Made by a program: the position numbers and the translations under genes. Below, one piece after another: positions 15,455 through 24,134 of a stretch of 46,736 nucleotides of DNA; position 1 is the stretch's first letter, and each line of letters begins with the position of its first letter. The notes beneath the pieces are model-generated. The model searched no databases, had not been told where the DNA came from, and saw only the letters and a list, made by a program, of their open reading frames with translations. This DNA is from Paracoccaceae bacterium (GTDB lineage Bacteria; Pseudomonadota; Alphaproteobacteria; Rhodobacterales; Rhodobacteraceae): assembly GCA_020446815.1 (NCBI GenBank), contig JAGRDY010000017.1, positions 1 to 46,736 of the forward strand, written 5' to 3'.

Positions 15455-17074
15455 TCAGTTCGCCTGTCGGCGCAGGAAAGCCGGGATTTCCACCCGCTCC
15501 TGTTCGGGATCGGCGGGCGCATCCTCGTCAAATTCGGCCCGCGGCTGCGGCCTGGGGCGGACCGACGGGGCGACGCGTTCGCTGCTGTCGCCGCCGTGTC
15601 CGGCCATGCGGTTCAGCAGGGAGTTGATGCCGAACCGCGGCTTTTCGGCCTGACGCGGCTGCGGCGCGCGAAGCCCGGCGGCGGGCTGCGGGGCGGCGGC
15701 GCGCCCGGCCTGCCCCGGCGCCCGGTTCACCGCGGCCTGAAGCCGGGCCATCGCTTCGGGCGACGGGGTTCCGGGGGCCTGCGGGCGCGGCGCCACATAG
15801 CGCGATGCGGCGTCCTCGACATGCAGCGGCGCGGCCTCGGCGGCCTGCGGGCGATAGGCCGGGGGGGGCAATTCGTCATCCGCGCCTTCTTCGTCGAACA
15901 GCGTCCGTTCGGTGACCGATGCCGATGCCGCCGCCGCTGCCGCCGCCGGCCGCGGCTCCTGCGGCGCGCGCGGCGCGGCGGTGCTTGCCACGGCGGCTTC
16001 CGCGTGGCGCGTCGGCACATCCGCGGGCGCGTCGGTGGCTGCCACGGCGGCGGGCTGAAGCGGTTCGGCCATGCGGCGGCGCGGCGTCGGTGTCTCGAGC
16101 GCCTCCTGCAAGGCATCGATGCCGGTGGCCACGACCGACACGCGCATCATGCCGTCCATCGCCTCGTCCAGCGTCGATCCGACGATGATGTTGGCGTCCG
16201 GGTCCACCTCTTCGCGGATGCGGTTGGCGGCTTCGTCCAGTTCGAACAGCGTCAGATCGGTGCCGCCGGTGATGTTGATCAGCACGCCCTTGGCGCCGCG
16301 CAGCGAAATCTCGTCCAGCAGCGGGTTGGCAATCGCCTTCTCGGCGGCCTGCACCGCACGATCCTCGCCATTGGCCTCGCCGGTGCCCATCATCGCCTTG
16401 CCCATCTCGTCCATCACCGCGCGCACATCGGCGAAGTCGAGGTTGATGAGACCGGGGCGCACCATCAGGTCGGTCACACCCTTCACACCCTGGTAAAGCA
16501 CATCGTCGGCCATCGCGAAGGCCTCGGTGAAGGTGGTCTTTTCATTGGCCAGGCGGAACAGGTTCTGGTTGGGGATGATGATCAGCGTGTCGACCACCTT
16601 TTGCAGCGCCTCGATGCCGTCATCGGCCTGGCGCATCCGCTTGGCGCCCTCGAACTGGAAGGGCTTGGTCACCACCCCCACCGTCAGCACGCCCAGTTCG
16701 CGCGCCGCCTGGGCGATGATCGGCGCCGCCCCGGTGCCGGTTCCGCCGCCCATGCCGGCGGTGATGAAACACATGTGCGCGCCAGCCAGATGATCGACGA
16801 TTTCCTCGATCGTCTCCTCGGCCGCCGCCGCCCCGACCGAAGGGCGCGCGCCCGCGCCCAGACCTTCGGTCACCTTCACGCCCATCTGGATACGCGCCGC
16901 CGAATGGCTTTGCTGGAGCGCCTGCGCATCGGTATTGGCGACCACGAACTCGACACCCTCAAGCGCCTTTTCGATCATGTTGTTGACGGCATTGCCGCCC
17001 GCCCCCCCGACACCGAATACCGTAATCCGCGGCTTCAGGTCTTCGCGTTCGTTAACCATTAAATTCAAAGTCAT
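15455..17074 (-). CDS. ftsZ: Cell division GTPase FtsZ
   Basis: FtsZ is the tubulin homologue that forms the division ring. The 539-residue protein has the nucleotide-binding start [18 protein letters not shown] (17-34), NTDAQAL, the tubulin signature GGGTGTG (109-115), and the T7 loop region [11 protein letters not shown]. After the GTPase core (to about residue 320) comes a long Pro/Ala/Arg-rich linker and the conserved C-terminal peptide ([10 protein letters not shown]) that binds FtsA. The long linker is usual for alphaproteobacteria. AGGTGG precedes the ATG. A 170-base gap separates it from ftsA and probably carries a dedicated promoter. Confidence 0.98.
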   Translation of the reverse strand: MTLNLMVNEREDLKPRITVFGVGGAGGNAVNNMIEKALEGVEFVVANTDAQALQQSHSAARIQMGVKVTEGLGAGARPSVGAAAAEETIEEIVDHLAGAHMCFITAGMGGGTGTGAAPIIAQAARELGVLTVGVVTKPFQFEGAKRMRQADDGIEALQKVVDTLIIIPNQNLFRLANEKTTFTEAFAMADDVLYQGVKGVTDLMVRPGLINLDFADVRAVMDEMGKAMMGTGEANGEDRAVQAAEKAIANPLLDEISLRGAKGVLINITGGTDLTLFELDEAANRIREEVDPDANIIVGSTLDEAMDGMMRVSVVATGIDALQEALETPTPRRRMAEPLQPAAVAATDAPADVPTRHAEAAVASTAAPRAPQEPRPAAAAAAASASVTERTLFDEEGADDELPPPAYRPQAAEAAPLHVEDAASRYVAPRPQAPGTPSPEAMARLQAAVNRAPGQAGRAAAPQPAAGLRAPQPRQAEKPRFGINSLLNRMAGHGGDSSERVAPSVRPRPQPRAEFDEDAPADPEQERVEIPAFLRRQAN

Positions 17075-17244
17075 TTTGTTCCACCTGTCATTTGCCCGAC
17101 CCGAAGCGACCGGTTTTTCCGCATTTGCCCGATTTTAAGGGCTGAATACCGCAACGTCACGAGAAAAAAGCCATTTTCATACAAAATCTGGGGCCTTTCA
17201 TCATCGCGTAAGCGGTATTTCGCCAATACATCAGCATCTGGTGG

Positions 17245-18576
17245 TTACCAGTTGTCTTTAAACCATTTTGCCGCGCGGCGCAGCGATCGCGCCGGGTATC
17301 TTTCGGCCGGAATCGGGAAATCCCACCACTCGTCCTGCGGGTGCGCGGCGAATAGACACAGCCCCACGGTTGAGGCAAACCCCGCCCCGGTGGCCGCCTG
17401 AGGCAGGCCCTGCACCCGCAACGGCCGGCCGAGTCGCACGTTCTGGCCAAGGATTCGCGCCGCCAGCCCGTCCAGCCCGGGGATCTGGCTCGCCCCCCCG
17501 GTCAGCACGATCTGCTGGCTGGGCAACTGCTCGAAACCGGCCGCGTCGAGAATCGCGCGCACCTCTTCCAGTATCTCCTCGACACGCGGGCGCATGATGC
17601 CGATCAGCGCGGTCCGGCTGACCCGCTTGCGGTCCTTTTCCCAGTCCCCGCAATTGGCGCCGATCTCGATCATTTCTCGGTCGTCCATGCCGGTCGCCAT
17701 CACGCCGCCGTAAAAGGTCTTGATCCGTTCGGCGGTGGCCAGCGGCACCCGCAGCCCCTTGGCGATGTCCGACGACACATGAACACCGCCCAGCCGCACC
17801 GCATCGGCAAAGATCATGTGCTTCTTGATGAAGATCGACACACCCGTCGATCCGCCGCCCATGTCGATACAGGCCGCGCCCAGTTCCTGTTCGTCCTCCA
17901 CCAGGCTGGCAAGACCCGCCGCATAGGCCGACGAGGCGATGCCGGCGATTTCCAGATCGCAACGCTTGATGCAATGCAAAAGATTGCGCACCGCCACCGT
18001 GTCGATGGTCAGAAGATGCATGTCCGCCGAAAGCCGGTTGCCGACATGGCCGCGCGGATCGCCAAGCCCCGACCGGTGATCGATCGCGAAATTGACCGGA
18101 TGGGCGTGCAGCACTTCGCGCCCCTGCCCGAAATCGGGCACATCGCAGGCCGCCAGAACCCGCGCCACGTCGGATTCCGCCACCTGCCCCTCGGCCAGCT
18201 GGACTTCCCCGGCAAGCCCGTAGCTGCGCGGCCGCGCCCCCGACAGGCAGGCGATGACGTGATCGACCCGCACCTGGGCCATCTTCTGGGCCGCCTGCAC
18301 GGCGGTGCGGATCGCCCGCTCGGTTTCCTGCATCGCGTCGATCTCGCCAAAGCGCACCCCGCGCGACCGGGTCGTGGCCGCCCCGATCACCCGGAACTGC
18401 GCCTGCCCGGCCAGCGATCCCAGCCCGTCCTCGCGGTCTTCGGCCAGGTTTTCGACGCGCAGCACCAGACAGGCGATCTTGGATGTGCCCACATCCAGCA
18501 CCGCCACGACGCCCCGTTGCATGGCGGCGCGGCGCATGTTGCGCATCGCGCGTTGCGATTGATAAAGATCGGTCAT
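17245..18576 (-). CDS. ftsA: Cell division protein FtsA
   Basis: FtsA is the actin-like membrane tether of FtsZ. The 443-residue protein has the phosphate-1 motif VAVLDVGTSKIACLV near residue 25, the 1C-domain insertion (QVRVDHVIACLSGARPRSYG), the phosphate-2 motif AACIDMGGGSTGVSIF, the adenosine motif IVLTGGASQIPGL, and a C-terminal amphipathic membrane helix (RSLRRAAKWFKDNW). Its ATG overlaps the ftsQ stop (ATGA), so translation is coupled. Confidence 0.97.
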   Translation of the reverse strand: MTDLYQSQRAMRNMRRAAMQRGVVAVLDVGTSKIACLVLRVENLAEDREDGLGSLAGQAQFRVIGAATTRSRGVRFGEIDAMQETERAIRTAVQAAQKMAQVRVDHVIACLSGARPRSYGLAGEVQLAEGQVAESDVARVLAACDVPDFGQGREVLHAHPVNFAIDHRSGLGDPRGHVGNRLSADMHLLTIDTVAVRNLLHCIKRCDLEIAGIASSAYAAGLASLVEDEQELGAACIDMGGGSTGVSIFIKKHMIFADAVRLGGVHVSSDIAKGLRVPLATAERIKTFYGGVMATGMDDREMIEIGANCGDWEKDRKRVSRTALIGIMRPRVEEILEEVRAILDAAGFEQLPSQQIVLTGGASQIPGLDGLAARILGQNVRLGRPLRVQGLPQAATGAGFASTVGLCLFAAHPQDEWWDFPIPAERYPARSLRRAAKWFKDNW

Positions 18577-19481
18577 TGCCCTGACACCCCGGTCTGCATT
18601 TCATTGGAAATATCCACCGCCGCCGCCAGGCCGCCCAGCAGACGGATGGTCGGGCGCTGGCCGTTGCGCATGTCGACGATGGCGATATCGCGCCCCAGCA
18701 GGTCTTCGGCCTGATCCAGCGCGATGATCCGCTCCAGCGCCGAAACCGCATCGGCTTCGGGCAGCATGATCCGCTGGTCGCGGTCCAGCACCACGTCCCA
18801 GCGCCGCGCGCCGATGCGCACCAGGCCGCGCAGGCGGTGATGGATCGGCCGCGCGGCGCGAACGATCGCCAGCGCCTCGCTCACGTTCTCGTCGGCCCCG
18901 TCGCCGGCGATCACCGGCAGATCGGGGCGCACCGCCCGGTCCAGCAGGGTGGCGACCCGGTGGCCATGGCGGTCGAGCATCTGCAACCCCGCCGCGCTGC
19001 GCCACAATATCACCGGCTGCCTTTCGCGCACCGTCACCTGCAACACCCCGCCCGGCCGGATATGCAGATCGGCGCTGGCCACCGCGTCGATCTGCTCGAT
19101 GGTGGCGCGCATGACCTCGAGGTCGATCGCGAAGGACGAGGCCGGCAGCTTTACCGGCAGCATGTCGCGGATCGCCGCCGCGACCGGGCGCGAAGCACCG
19201 TCGATCGACATCAGGCTGACCATGAACTCCGGGCGTTCCTCGATCTGCCGGCGCAGGTCGGCGACGGCATCGGCGATCGCCGCGCGGCGCTGCCCGTCGG
19301 CCAGATAGCCGCCCGCCAGCCCCAGCGCCAGAACCACCGGCAGCCCGACGCGCAGCGCGGTGCGGAACATCGGTGTCAGCCACAGCCGCTCGGCCCGGTA
19401 GGCCAGCCGCGACGGCGCCGGATCGCGCGGCGCGGCGGCGAGGCGGTGGGCGTGGTGCTCGGGCGCTCTCAGCGGCGGCAC
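18573..19481 (-). CDS. ftsQ: Cell division protein FtsQ
   Basis: FtsQ is the bitopic divisome scaffold protein. I place the start at the GTG at 19479-19481 ([10 protein letters not shown]), because GGAGGA lies 6 bases before it; the ATG at 19508 lacks such a site. The 302 residues comprise a basic cytoplasmic tail, one membrane span ([15 protein letters not shown]), a POTRA domain ([20 protein letters not shown], then [22 protein letters not shown]) and the FtsQ beta domain ([24 protein letters not shown]). The start overlaps the end of ddl by 13 bases and the stop overlaps the ftsA start. Confidence 0.93.
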   Translation of the reverse strand: MPPLRAPEHHAHRLAAAPRDPAPSRLAYRAERLWLTPMFRTALRVGLPVVLALGLAGGYLADGQRRAAIADAVADLRRQIEERPEFMVSLMSIDGASRPVAAAIRDMLPVKLPASSFAIDLEVMRATIEQIDAVASADLHIRPGGVLQVTVRERQPVILWRSAAGLQMLDRHGHRVATLLDRAVRPDLPVIAGDGADENVSEALAIVRAARPIHHRLRGLVRIGARRWDVVLDRDQRIMLPEADAVSALERIIALDQAEDLLGRDIAIVDMRNGQRPTIRLLGGLAAAVDISNEMQTGVSGQ

Positions 19482-20392
19482 GAGGCATCCTCCACGATCC
19501 AGGCGCAAAGCTCGGCAAAGGACTGGCCCGCCGCCGCCGCCTGTTCGGGCGACAGCGAGGTGGGCGTCATCCCCGGCTGGGTGTTGATCTCCAGAATGAA
19601 CAGCCCGGCCGCCCCGCGCCGCTCGTCCCAGCGAAAATCGCTGCGGCTCAGCCCCCGGCAGCCCAGCGCCCGATGGGCGCGCAGCGCATAGTCCCGGCAG
19701 GCCTCGGCGATGGCGGCGGGCAGATCGGCGGGGCAGCTGTGCGTCGATCCGCCCGGATCGTATTTGGCATGATAGTCATACCAGCCCGCCGCGTGAATCT
19801 CGGTGACACAGCCCGCCCGGTCGCCGAACACCGAACAGGTCAGCTCGCGCCCCGGCACATATTGCTCCACCATCGCCACCTCGGGCACCTCGGCGCCCAG
19901 TTGCGGCGGCGCATTGGCATCCTTGTCGACGATATAGACCCCCACCGACGATCCTTCGGCATTGGGCTTGACCACATAGGGCGGCGCCATCACATGCCGC
20001 GCCATGATCTCGGATTTCGCCGCCAGCAGGCTTTCGGCCACCGGCAGCCCGGCGGCGCGGAACACGTCCTTGGCCCGCGCCTTGTCCATCGCCAGCGCCG
20101 AGGCGAGCACCCCCGAATGGGTATAGGCCAGCCCCAGCCATTCCAGCAGACCCTGCACACAGCCGTCCTCGCCCCAGCGGCCATGCAGCGCGTTGAAACA
20201 GACATCGGGCGAAATCGCCGCCAGGCGCGCGGCAAGATCGCGGCCGGCATCGACCTCGATCACCTCGTATCCCGCCTCCCGCAGGGCGCCGGCGCATTCG
20301 CGCCCGCTTGACAGCGACACCTCCCGCTCCGCGGAAAGGCCGCCCATCAGTACCGCCACTTTGGGGGCTGTCCTGCTCGACATACCCGCCAC
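19469..20392 (-). CDS. ddl: D-alanine--D-alanine ligase
   Basis: Ddl joins two D-Ala for peptidoglycan precursors. The 307-residue ATP-grasp enzyme has the N-terminal motif [31 protein letters not shown] (the loop with the active Glu-Asp), the ATP lid [16 protein letters not shown], and the Mg-binding end [16 protein letters not shown]. The start given is a GTG with GAGG about 5 bases upstream; the ATG three codons later (MSSRTAPK) is the alternative. It sits between murB and ftsQ as usual for the group. Confidence 0.96.
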   Translation of the reverse strand: MAGMSSRTAPKVAVLMGGLSAEREVSLSSGRECAGALREAGYEVIEVDAGRDLAARLAAISPDVCFNALHGRWGEDGCVQGLLEWLGLAYTHSGVLASALAMDKARAKDVFRAAGLPVAESLLAAKSEIMARHVMAPPYVVKPNAEGSSVGVYIVDKDANAPPQLGAEVPEVAMVEQYVPGRELTCSVFGDRAGCVTEIHAAGWYDYHAKYDPGGSTHSCPADLPAAIAEACRDYALRAHRALGCRGLSRSDFRWDERRGAAGLFILEINTQPGMTPTSLSPEQAAAAGQSFAELCAWIVEDASCRR

Positions 20393-20410
20393 TGGTGCCT
20401 CATCGGGCCG

Positions 20411-21385
20411 TTATCGGCCCTTTTTATCGCCCGGTTCCAGACCGGGCCCCGCCGCCGGTTCGCCGACGCGCATGATTTCCCATTCTAGCGTCAAACCGGA
20501 GTGTTGGAAAACCCTTTTTCGCACGTCCTCGCCCAATCCCTCCAGATCGGCGGCCGTCGCCGCGCCGGAATTGATCAGAAAGTTGGCGTGTTTGCCGCTC
20601 ATCTCGGCGCCGCCGCGCCGCGCGCCGCGCATTCCGGCCGCCTCGATCACCTTCCAGGCCTTCAGATCGTGCACGTCATCGGCCCGCCCGGTCGAGGAAT
20701 AGCCCGCCGGATTGCGAAAGGTCGATCCCGCCGAACGGCTGCCGACCGGCTGGCTGGCATCGCGCCGCGCCAGCTGCGCGTCCATCTTCGCGGCCAGTTC
20801 CGCAGGATCGCCCCGCCCCCCCTCGAAAAGCGCCGATACCAGCACCCAGCCCTCGGGCAGCGCCGACCGGCGATAGGCGAATTGCAGCGCGCCGGGGTCC
20901 AGTTCCACCACCGCGCCCTGCCGCGTCACCGCCGTGGCGCCGACCAGATGATCGGCGACATACGACCCGTAGCAGCCCGCGTTCATCCGCACCGCGCCGC
21001 CGATCGTGCCGGGAATGGTGCGCAGGAATGTCAGATCGACCCCCGCCGCCGCCGCGCGGCGTGCCACCTGCCCGTCAAGCGCCGCCGCCCCCGCGCGCAC
21101 CCGCCCGCCGTCGACCGAAATGTCGTTGAACCCGCGCCCCAGCCGGATCACCACCCCCCGGATGCCGCCGTCGCGCACGATCAGGTTGGAGCCAACCCCC
21201 ATCGGAAAGACCGGGACCGCCGGGTCAAGCCCGGCCAGGAAGGCCTGCAAGTCGGCCCTGTCGGCGGGCTGAAACAGCCAGTCCGCCGGCCCGCCCACGC
21301 GCAGCCAGGTCAGATCGGCAAGCGGCCGGTCGCGCGTCAGAACGCCACGGACGGAAGGCAGGGGCGCGGTCATGGGCATCGTCAT
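20411..21385 (-). CDS. murB: UDP-N-acetylenolpyruvoylglucosamine reductase MurB
   Basis: MurB reduces the enolpyruvyl group to lactyl using NADPH and FAD. The 324-residue protein is the type with [17 protein letters not shown] near the start, the FAD loop [34 protein letters not shown], and [12 protein letters not shown] with the proton-donating Ser. The C-terminal [19 protein letters not shown] and [11 protein letters not shown] segments complete the active site. Of several clustered ATGs I chose [10 protein letters not shown] at 21385; no strong ribosome binding site decides the matter, and starts from 21421 to 21373 are possible. Confidence 0.93.
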   Translation of the reverse strand: MTMPMTAPLPSVRGVLTRDRPLADLTWLRVGGPADWLFQPADRADLQAFLAGLDPAVPVFPMGVGSNLIVRDGGIRGVVIRLGRGFNDISVDGGRVRAGAAALDGQVARRAAAAGVDLTFLRTIPGTIGGAVRMNAGCYGSYVADHLVGATAVTRQGAVVELDPGALQFAYRRSALPEGWVLVSALFEGGRGDPAELAAKMDAQLARRDASQPVGSRSAGSTFRNPAGYSSTGRADDVHDLKAWKVIEAAGMRGARRGGAEMSGKHANFLINSGAATAADLEGLGEDVRKRVFQHSGLTLEWEIMRVGEPAAGPGLEPGDKKGR

Positions 21386-21477
21386 GGACAAGCTGGTAGA
21401 GCGCGGGGCACGAACCTGCAAGCCCCCAGTACCGATCGGCGCAAAAGCGCCCTGTGCGAGGCGGGCGGCCGCGCGGG

Positions 21478-21538
21478 CCGCTCTCAGTGACCCGCAATCA
21501 GTGATCCGCCATCAGCAGATCCGCTCTCAGTGACCCGC
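21478..21538. repeat. 18-bp direct repeat with stacked TCAGTGA units
   Basis: CCGCTCTCAGTGACCCGC occurs at 21478-21495 and again at 21521-21538. Between the copies are diverged TCAGTGATCCGC and TCAGCAGATCCGC units. Read on the minus strand the block gives several in-phase and out-of-phase stop codons between the methyltransferase stop and murB. It may be slippage-derived. Confidence 0.7.
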
Positions 21539-21540
21539 CG

Positions 21541-23148
21541 TCAGAGATCCAGCGCCCCCTGCGCGCCCCGGTCCTCTTCGCGCGCGGCGCGCTTGAAGGC
21601 GTCGTCGCGCCGCGCCGGCAGGCGCAGGGCGCGGTCGCGCAGCGCCATCGCCTCCTCGATGGTGACGATCTGGATGCGCGGCACCGGGGCAAAGCCCTCG
21701 ATCTCGCATTGCCCGGCGCCCGCCGCCTCGGCGATCATCGGCCTGGTCGGCTCGGCCAGCGTCAGGAAAATGCCCACCCCGGCGCCCTCGCGCTCGATCA
21801 CGCCGCGCAGGTCGCGGATCATCGACACCCCCACATTGTCGCCGGCCTTGACGCTGACAATCGCCGTACCCTCGGATTTCGCCCCGAAATAGAGCCGCCC
21901 GTCGATGCCCTTGTCGGCGCCCTTCCTGCCCATGTTGCCCGGCTGCGCGGCAATCAGCGACAGCGCCCATTTCTCGAATTCGAAATAGTAGTTCTTGTCG
22001 GACCGCCCGCGCGCCGCCAGATCGCGCGCCCCGGCAATATCCTGCGGCACGCCATGGGTGGTGAAGGAAACCTTGGGGAAGGCATCGCGCAGCCGCTTCT
22101 CGATCAGCCCCACGGCCAGATGGGTCACGTCGATGCCGATCCACTGGCGCCCGAGCTTTTCGGCCGCGTGCACCGTGGTGCCGCAACCGCAGAACGGGTC
22201 GAGCACCACATCGCCGGGATTGGACGAGGCGTTGAGAATGCGCTCCAATAGCGCCACGGGTTTCTGGGTGGGGTAGCCGAGAGTTTCCTTTCCTGCTGCT
22301 TGTGGAATGTCGATCCAGATATTCGTTACAGTCCGCCCTTTCGAGTCTTCCAAGTATTTCTTGTATTGAGGGACTGCTCCGGGTTTCAATTGAATAACAA
22401 GCCCATCTTCATAGGCAGCCTGCATTCGTTCACGCGTCCAGCGCCAAACCCTTGTAACGCCCAAGAATTCATAGGTGAGATTGGGGCGATTGTTGTTAGG
22501 ATTTAGCAAAGGCAAGAGTCGGTATTTGCCGCGTTGATCGCTGAATCGGTAGGCCTTCTCGACGTATGCCGGGTCGTGTTCTTCATAAGGCTGTTTGAAA
22601 AAGAAGTCGTCGGTTTTCGAATAACGAAGGATTGTGTCGGACGCCGTAGAGAAATTTTTCGATCCGTGACTCTTTGGATTCGACCGCTTCCAAATGATCT
22701 CATTTCGGAAACAACGCGCCCCGAACACCGCATCCAAGAGTATCTTCAGGTAATGGCTCGCCGTCGGGTCGCAGTGCAGATAGAGGCTGCCGGTGGGCTT
22801 CAGGACCCGGTGCAGCTCCAAGAGCCGCACCGCCATCATGGCGAGATAGGCCATCATGTCGTTCTCGCCCAGAAACGACCGCATGGCGCGCAGCATCTCC
22901 GCCGCCGCCCCGTTGCCTGACCGCAGCACCTCGCCGAACGCCGCCTCGGCGCTGTCGTTCCAGTGCCAGGTATCGTCGAAGGCCTCGATCTGGGCCGCGC
23001 TCTCGTTACCCTTGGGCCCCTTGAACAGCACGTTGTAGGAAGCGTTGGAATTGAACGGCGGGTCGAGATAGATCAGATCGACGGACTCATCGGCGACGGA
23101 GTCGCGCAGCACCGCAAGGTTGTCGCCGTAGTAAAGATGATTGGCCAC
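21541..23148 (-). CDS. Site-specific DNA methyltransferase with C-terminal nuclease-like domain
   Basis: The 535-residue protein is a beta-class adenine/cytosine-N4 methyltransferase. Catalytic motif DPPF is at residues 29-32, and the AdoMet motif DPFCGCGTT is at 317-325, after the GYPTQKP loop. Between them lies the target-recognition part. The last 150 residues resemble an Mrr-type restriction fold: KGIDGRL with Asp416, then SVK at 432-434, then a VSMIRDLRGVIEREGAGVGI helix-strand pair; a PD-(D/E)xK site with Ser in the Glu place is possible. The GTG start is chosen because the YYGDN motif follows at once. The middle (22290-22730) is clearly AT-richer than both ends, suggesting an exchanged recognition domain. 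No separate restriction gene is adjacent. It lies upstream of murB. Confidence 0.88.
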   Translation of the reverse strand: MANHLYYGDNLAVLRDSVADESVDLIYLDPPFNSNASYNVLFKGPKGNESAAQIEAFDDTWHWNDSAEAAFGEVLRSGNGAAAEMLRAMRSFLGENDMMAYLAMMAVRLLELHRVLKPTGSLYLHCDPTASHYLKILLDAVFGARCFRNEIIWKRSNPKSHGSKNFSTASDTILRYSKTDDFFFKQPYEEHDPAYVEKAYRFSDQRGKYRLLPLLNPNNNRPNLTYEFLGVTRVWRWTRERMQAAYEDGLVIQLKPGAVPQYKKYLEDSKGRTVTNIWIDIPQAAGKETLGYPTQKPVALLERILNASSNPGDVVLDPFCGCGTTVHAAEKLGRQWIGIDVTHLAVGLIEKRLRDAFPKVSFTTHGVPQDIAGARDLAARGRSDKNYYFEFEKWALSLIAAQPGNMGRKGADKGIDGRLYFGAKSEGTAIVSVKAGDNVGVSMIRDLRGVIEREGAGVGIFLTLAEPTRPMIAEAAGAGQCEIEGFAPVPRIQIVTIEEAMALRDRALRLPARRDDAFKRAAREEDRGAQGALDL

Positions 23149-23427
23149 GCGCCCTGCCCCCGCCCTGATTGATGCGATCCTGCCCCAAACCGGTAAAGGC
23201 GACCTTACCCGCTTTGCCCGGCCCCGCAAGCCCCCCGCGCAACACCCCCCGCAATCCGCCGCGCCGGCGCGAACCCTTACCGGGGGGTTTCGCGGCCGCG
23301 CGCCCTGTCGGGACGGATGCGGGACGGATGCGGGACGGGCGCGGGACGGATGCCAGACGCCTTCGCCGCCGCTTTCGGCGCTTCTCGCGGCGTGCTAACA
23401 GGGGGCGTTTGCTAGCTCGGGGGCGCC
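23149..23427. other. Methyltransferase-apt divergent gap
   Basis: This 279-base divergent region contains poly-C/poly-G rich sequence and four tandem 11-bp repeats. The promoters of both genes must lie here but no clear boxes can be read. Confidence 0.4.
23310..23353. repeat. Four tandem 11-bp repeats, GGGACGGATGC type
   Basis: Units begin at 23310, 23321, 23332 and 23343: GGGACGGATGC, GGGACGGATGC, GGGACGGGCGC, GGGACGGATGC. CTGTC directly precedes the first unit. The same CTGTC plus two identical units occur 11 kb away at 34761-34787, so this is a dispersed minisatellite rather than chance GC-richness. Confidence 0.85.
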
Positions 23428-23961
23428 ATGAAGAACACCGTCAGGGACTATATCCGCACCATCGCCGATTTCCCGCATGAAGGGATCCTGTTTCGCGACG
23501 TGACCACGCTTTTCGCCGATCCGCGGGGCTTTCGCATGGCCGTCGATCAACTGCTGACCCCCTATGCGGGCAGCCGGATCGACAAGGTGGTGGGGATCGA
23601 GGCGCGCGGCTTCATTCTCGGCGGGGCCATCGCGCATCAGCTTTGCGCAGGCTTCGTGCCGATCCGCAAGCAGGGCAAGCTGCCCGGCGCGACGATCAGC
23701 CAGGCCTATCGGCTCGAATATGGCGAGGCGGTCGTGGAGCTGCACGAAGATGCCCTTGAGCCGGGCGACAAGGTGTTGATAGTAGACGATCTTCTGGCCA
23801 CGGGCGGCACCGCCGGGGCCGCCGTCGAACTGGCCGAACGGCTCGGCGCCGAGATCGTCGGCTGCGCCTTCGTCGTCGATCTGCCCGATCTGGGCGGCCG
23901 CGCGCTTCTTGAAAAATTAGCGATCAAGGTACATGCCTTGTGTGCCTTCGAGGGCGTGTAA
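23428..23961 (+). CDS. apt: Adenine phosphoribosyltransferase
   Basis: Apt salvages adenine to AMP with PRPP. The 177-residue protein has the N-terminal [19 protein letters not shown] segment, [17 protein letters not shown], the flexible-loop region [20 protein letters not shown], and the PRPP-binding motif [20 protein letters not shown] at about residues 112-131. The length is normal. A run of G residues (GGGGGCGCC) stands before the ATG as a weak ribosome binding site. It is convergent with the next gene across a repeat-rich gap. Confidence 0.96.
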   Translation: MKNTVRDYIRTIADFPHEGILFRDVTTLFADPRGFRMAVDQLLTPYAGSRIDKVVGIEARGFILGGAIAHQLCAGFVPIRKQGKLPGATISQAYRLEYGEAVVELHEDALEPGDKVLIVDDLLATGGTAGAAVELAERLGAEIVGCAFVVDLPDLGGRALLEKLAIKVHALCAFEGV

Positions 23962-24010
23962 AGGGTTGGGCGCGACAGGGCGGGGCGCAAGGGGCGGGGC
24001 GCGACGGGGC

Positions 24011-24061
24011 GGGGCGTGACGGGCAACGGGGCGTGACGGGCAACGGGGCGTGACGGGCAAC
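24011..24061. repeat. Three tandem 17-bp repeats, GGGGCGTGACGGGCAAC
   Basis: Three exact copies start at 24011, 24028 and 24045, with degenerate GGGGCG(T/C)GAC units on both sides (from about 23969 to 24090). They fill the convergent gap between apt and the FAD oxidase. No hairpin terminator was found in this block. Confidence 0.85.
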
Positions 24062-24134
24062 GGGGCGTGGCGGGGCGGGGCGTGACAGGCGGCGGAGCCT
24101 CGCGGCAAGCGCGGCGCGCGCCGCGGCGATCGCC

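Noticed and set aside
23310-23353. CRISPR array
   Set aside because: The units are contiguous 11-mers without spacers and no cas genes are nearby.
24011-24061. CRISPR array or iteron origin
   Set aside because: The 17-bp units have no spacers, and no replication initiator gene or AT-rich box lies near.
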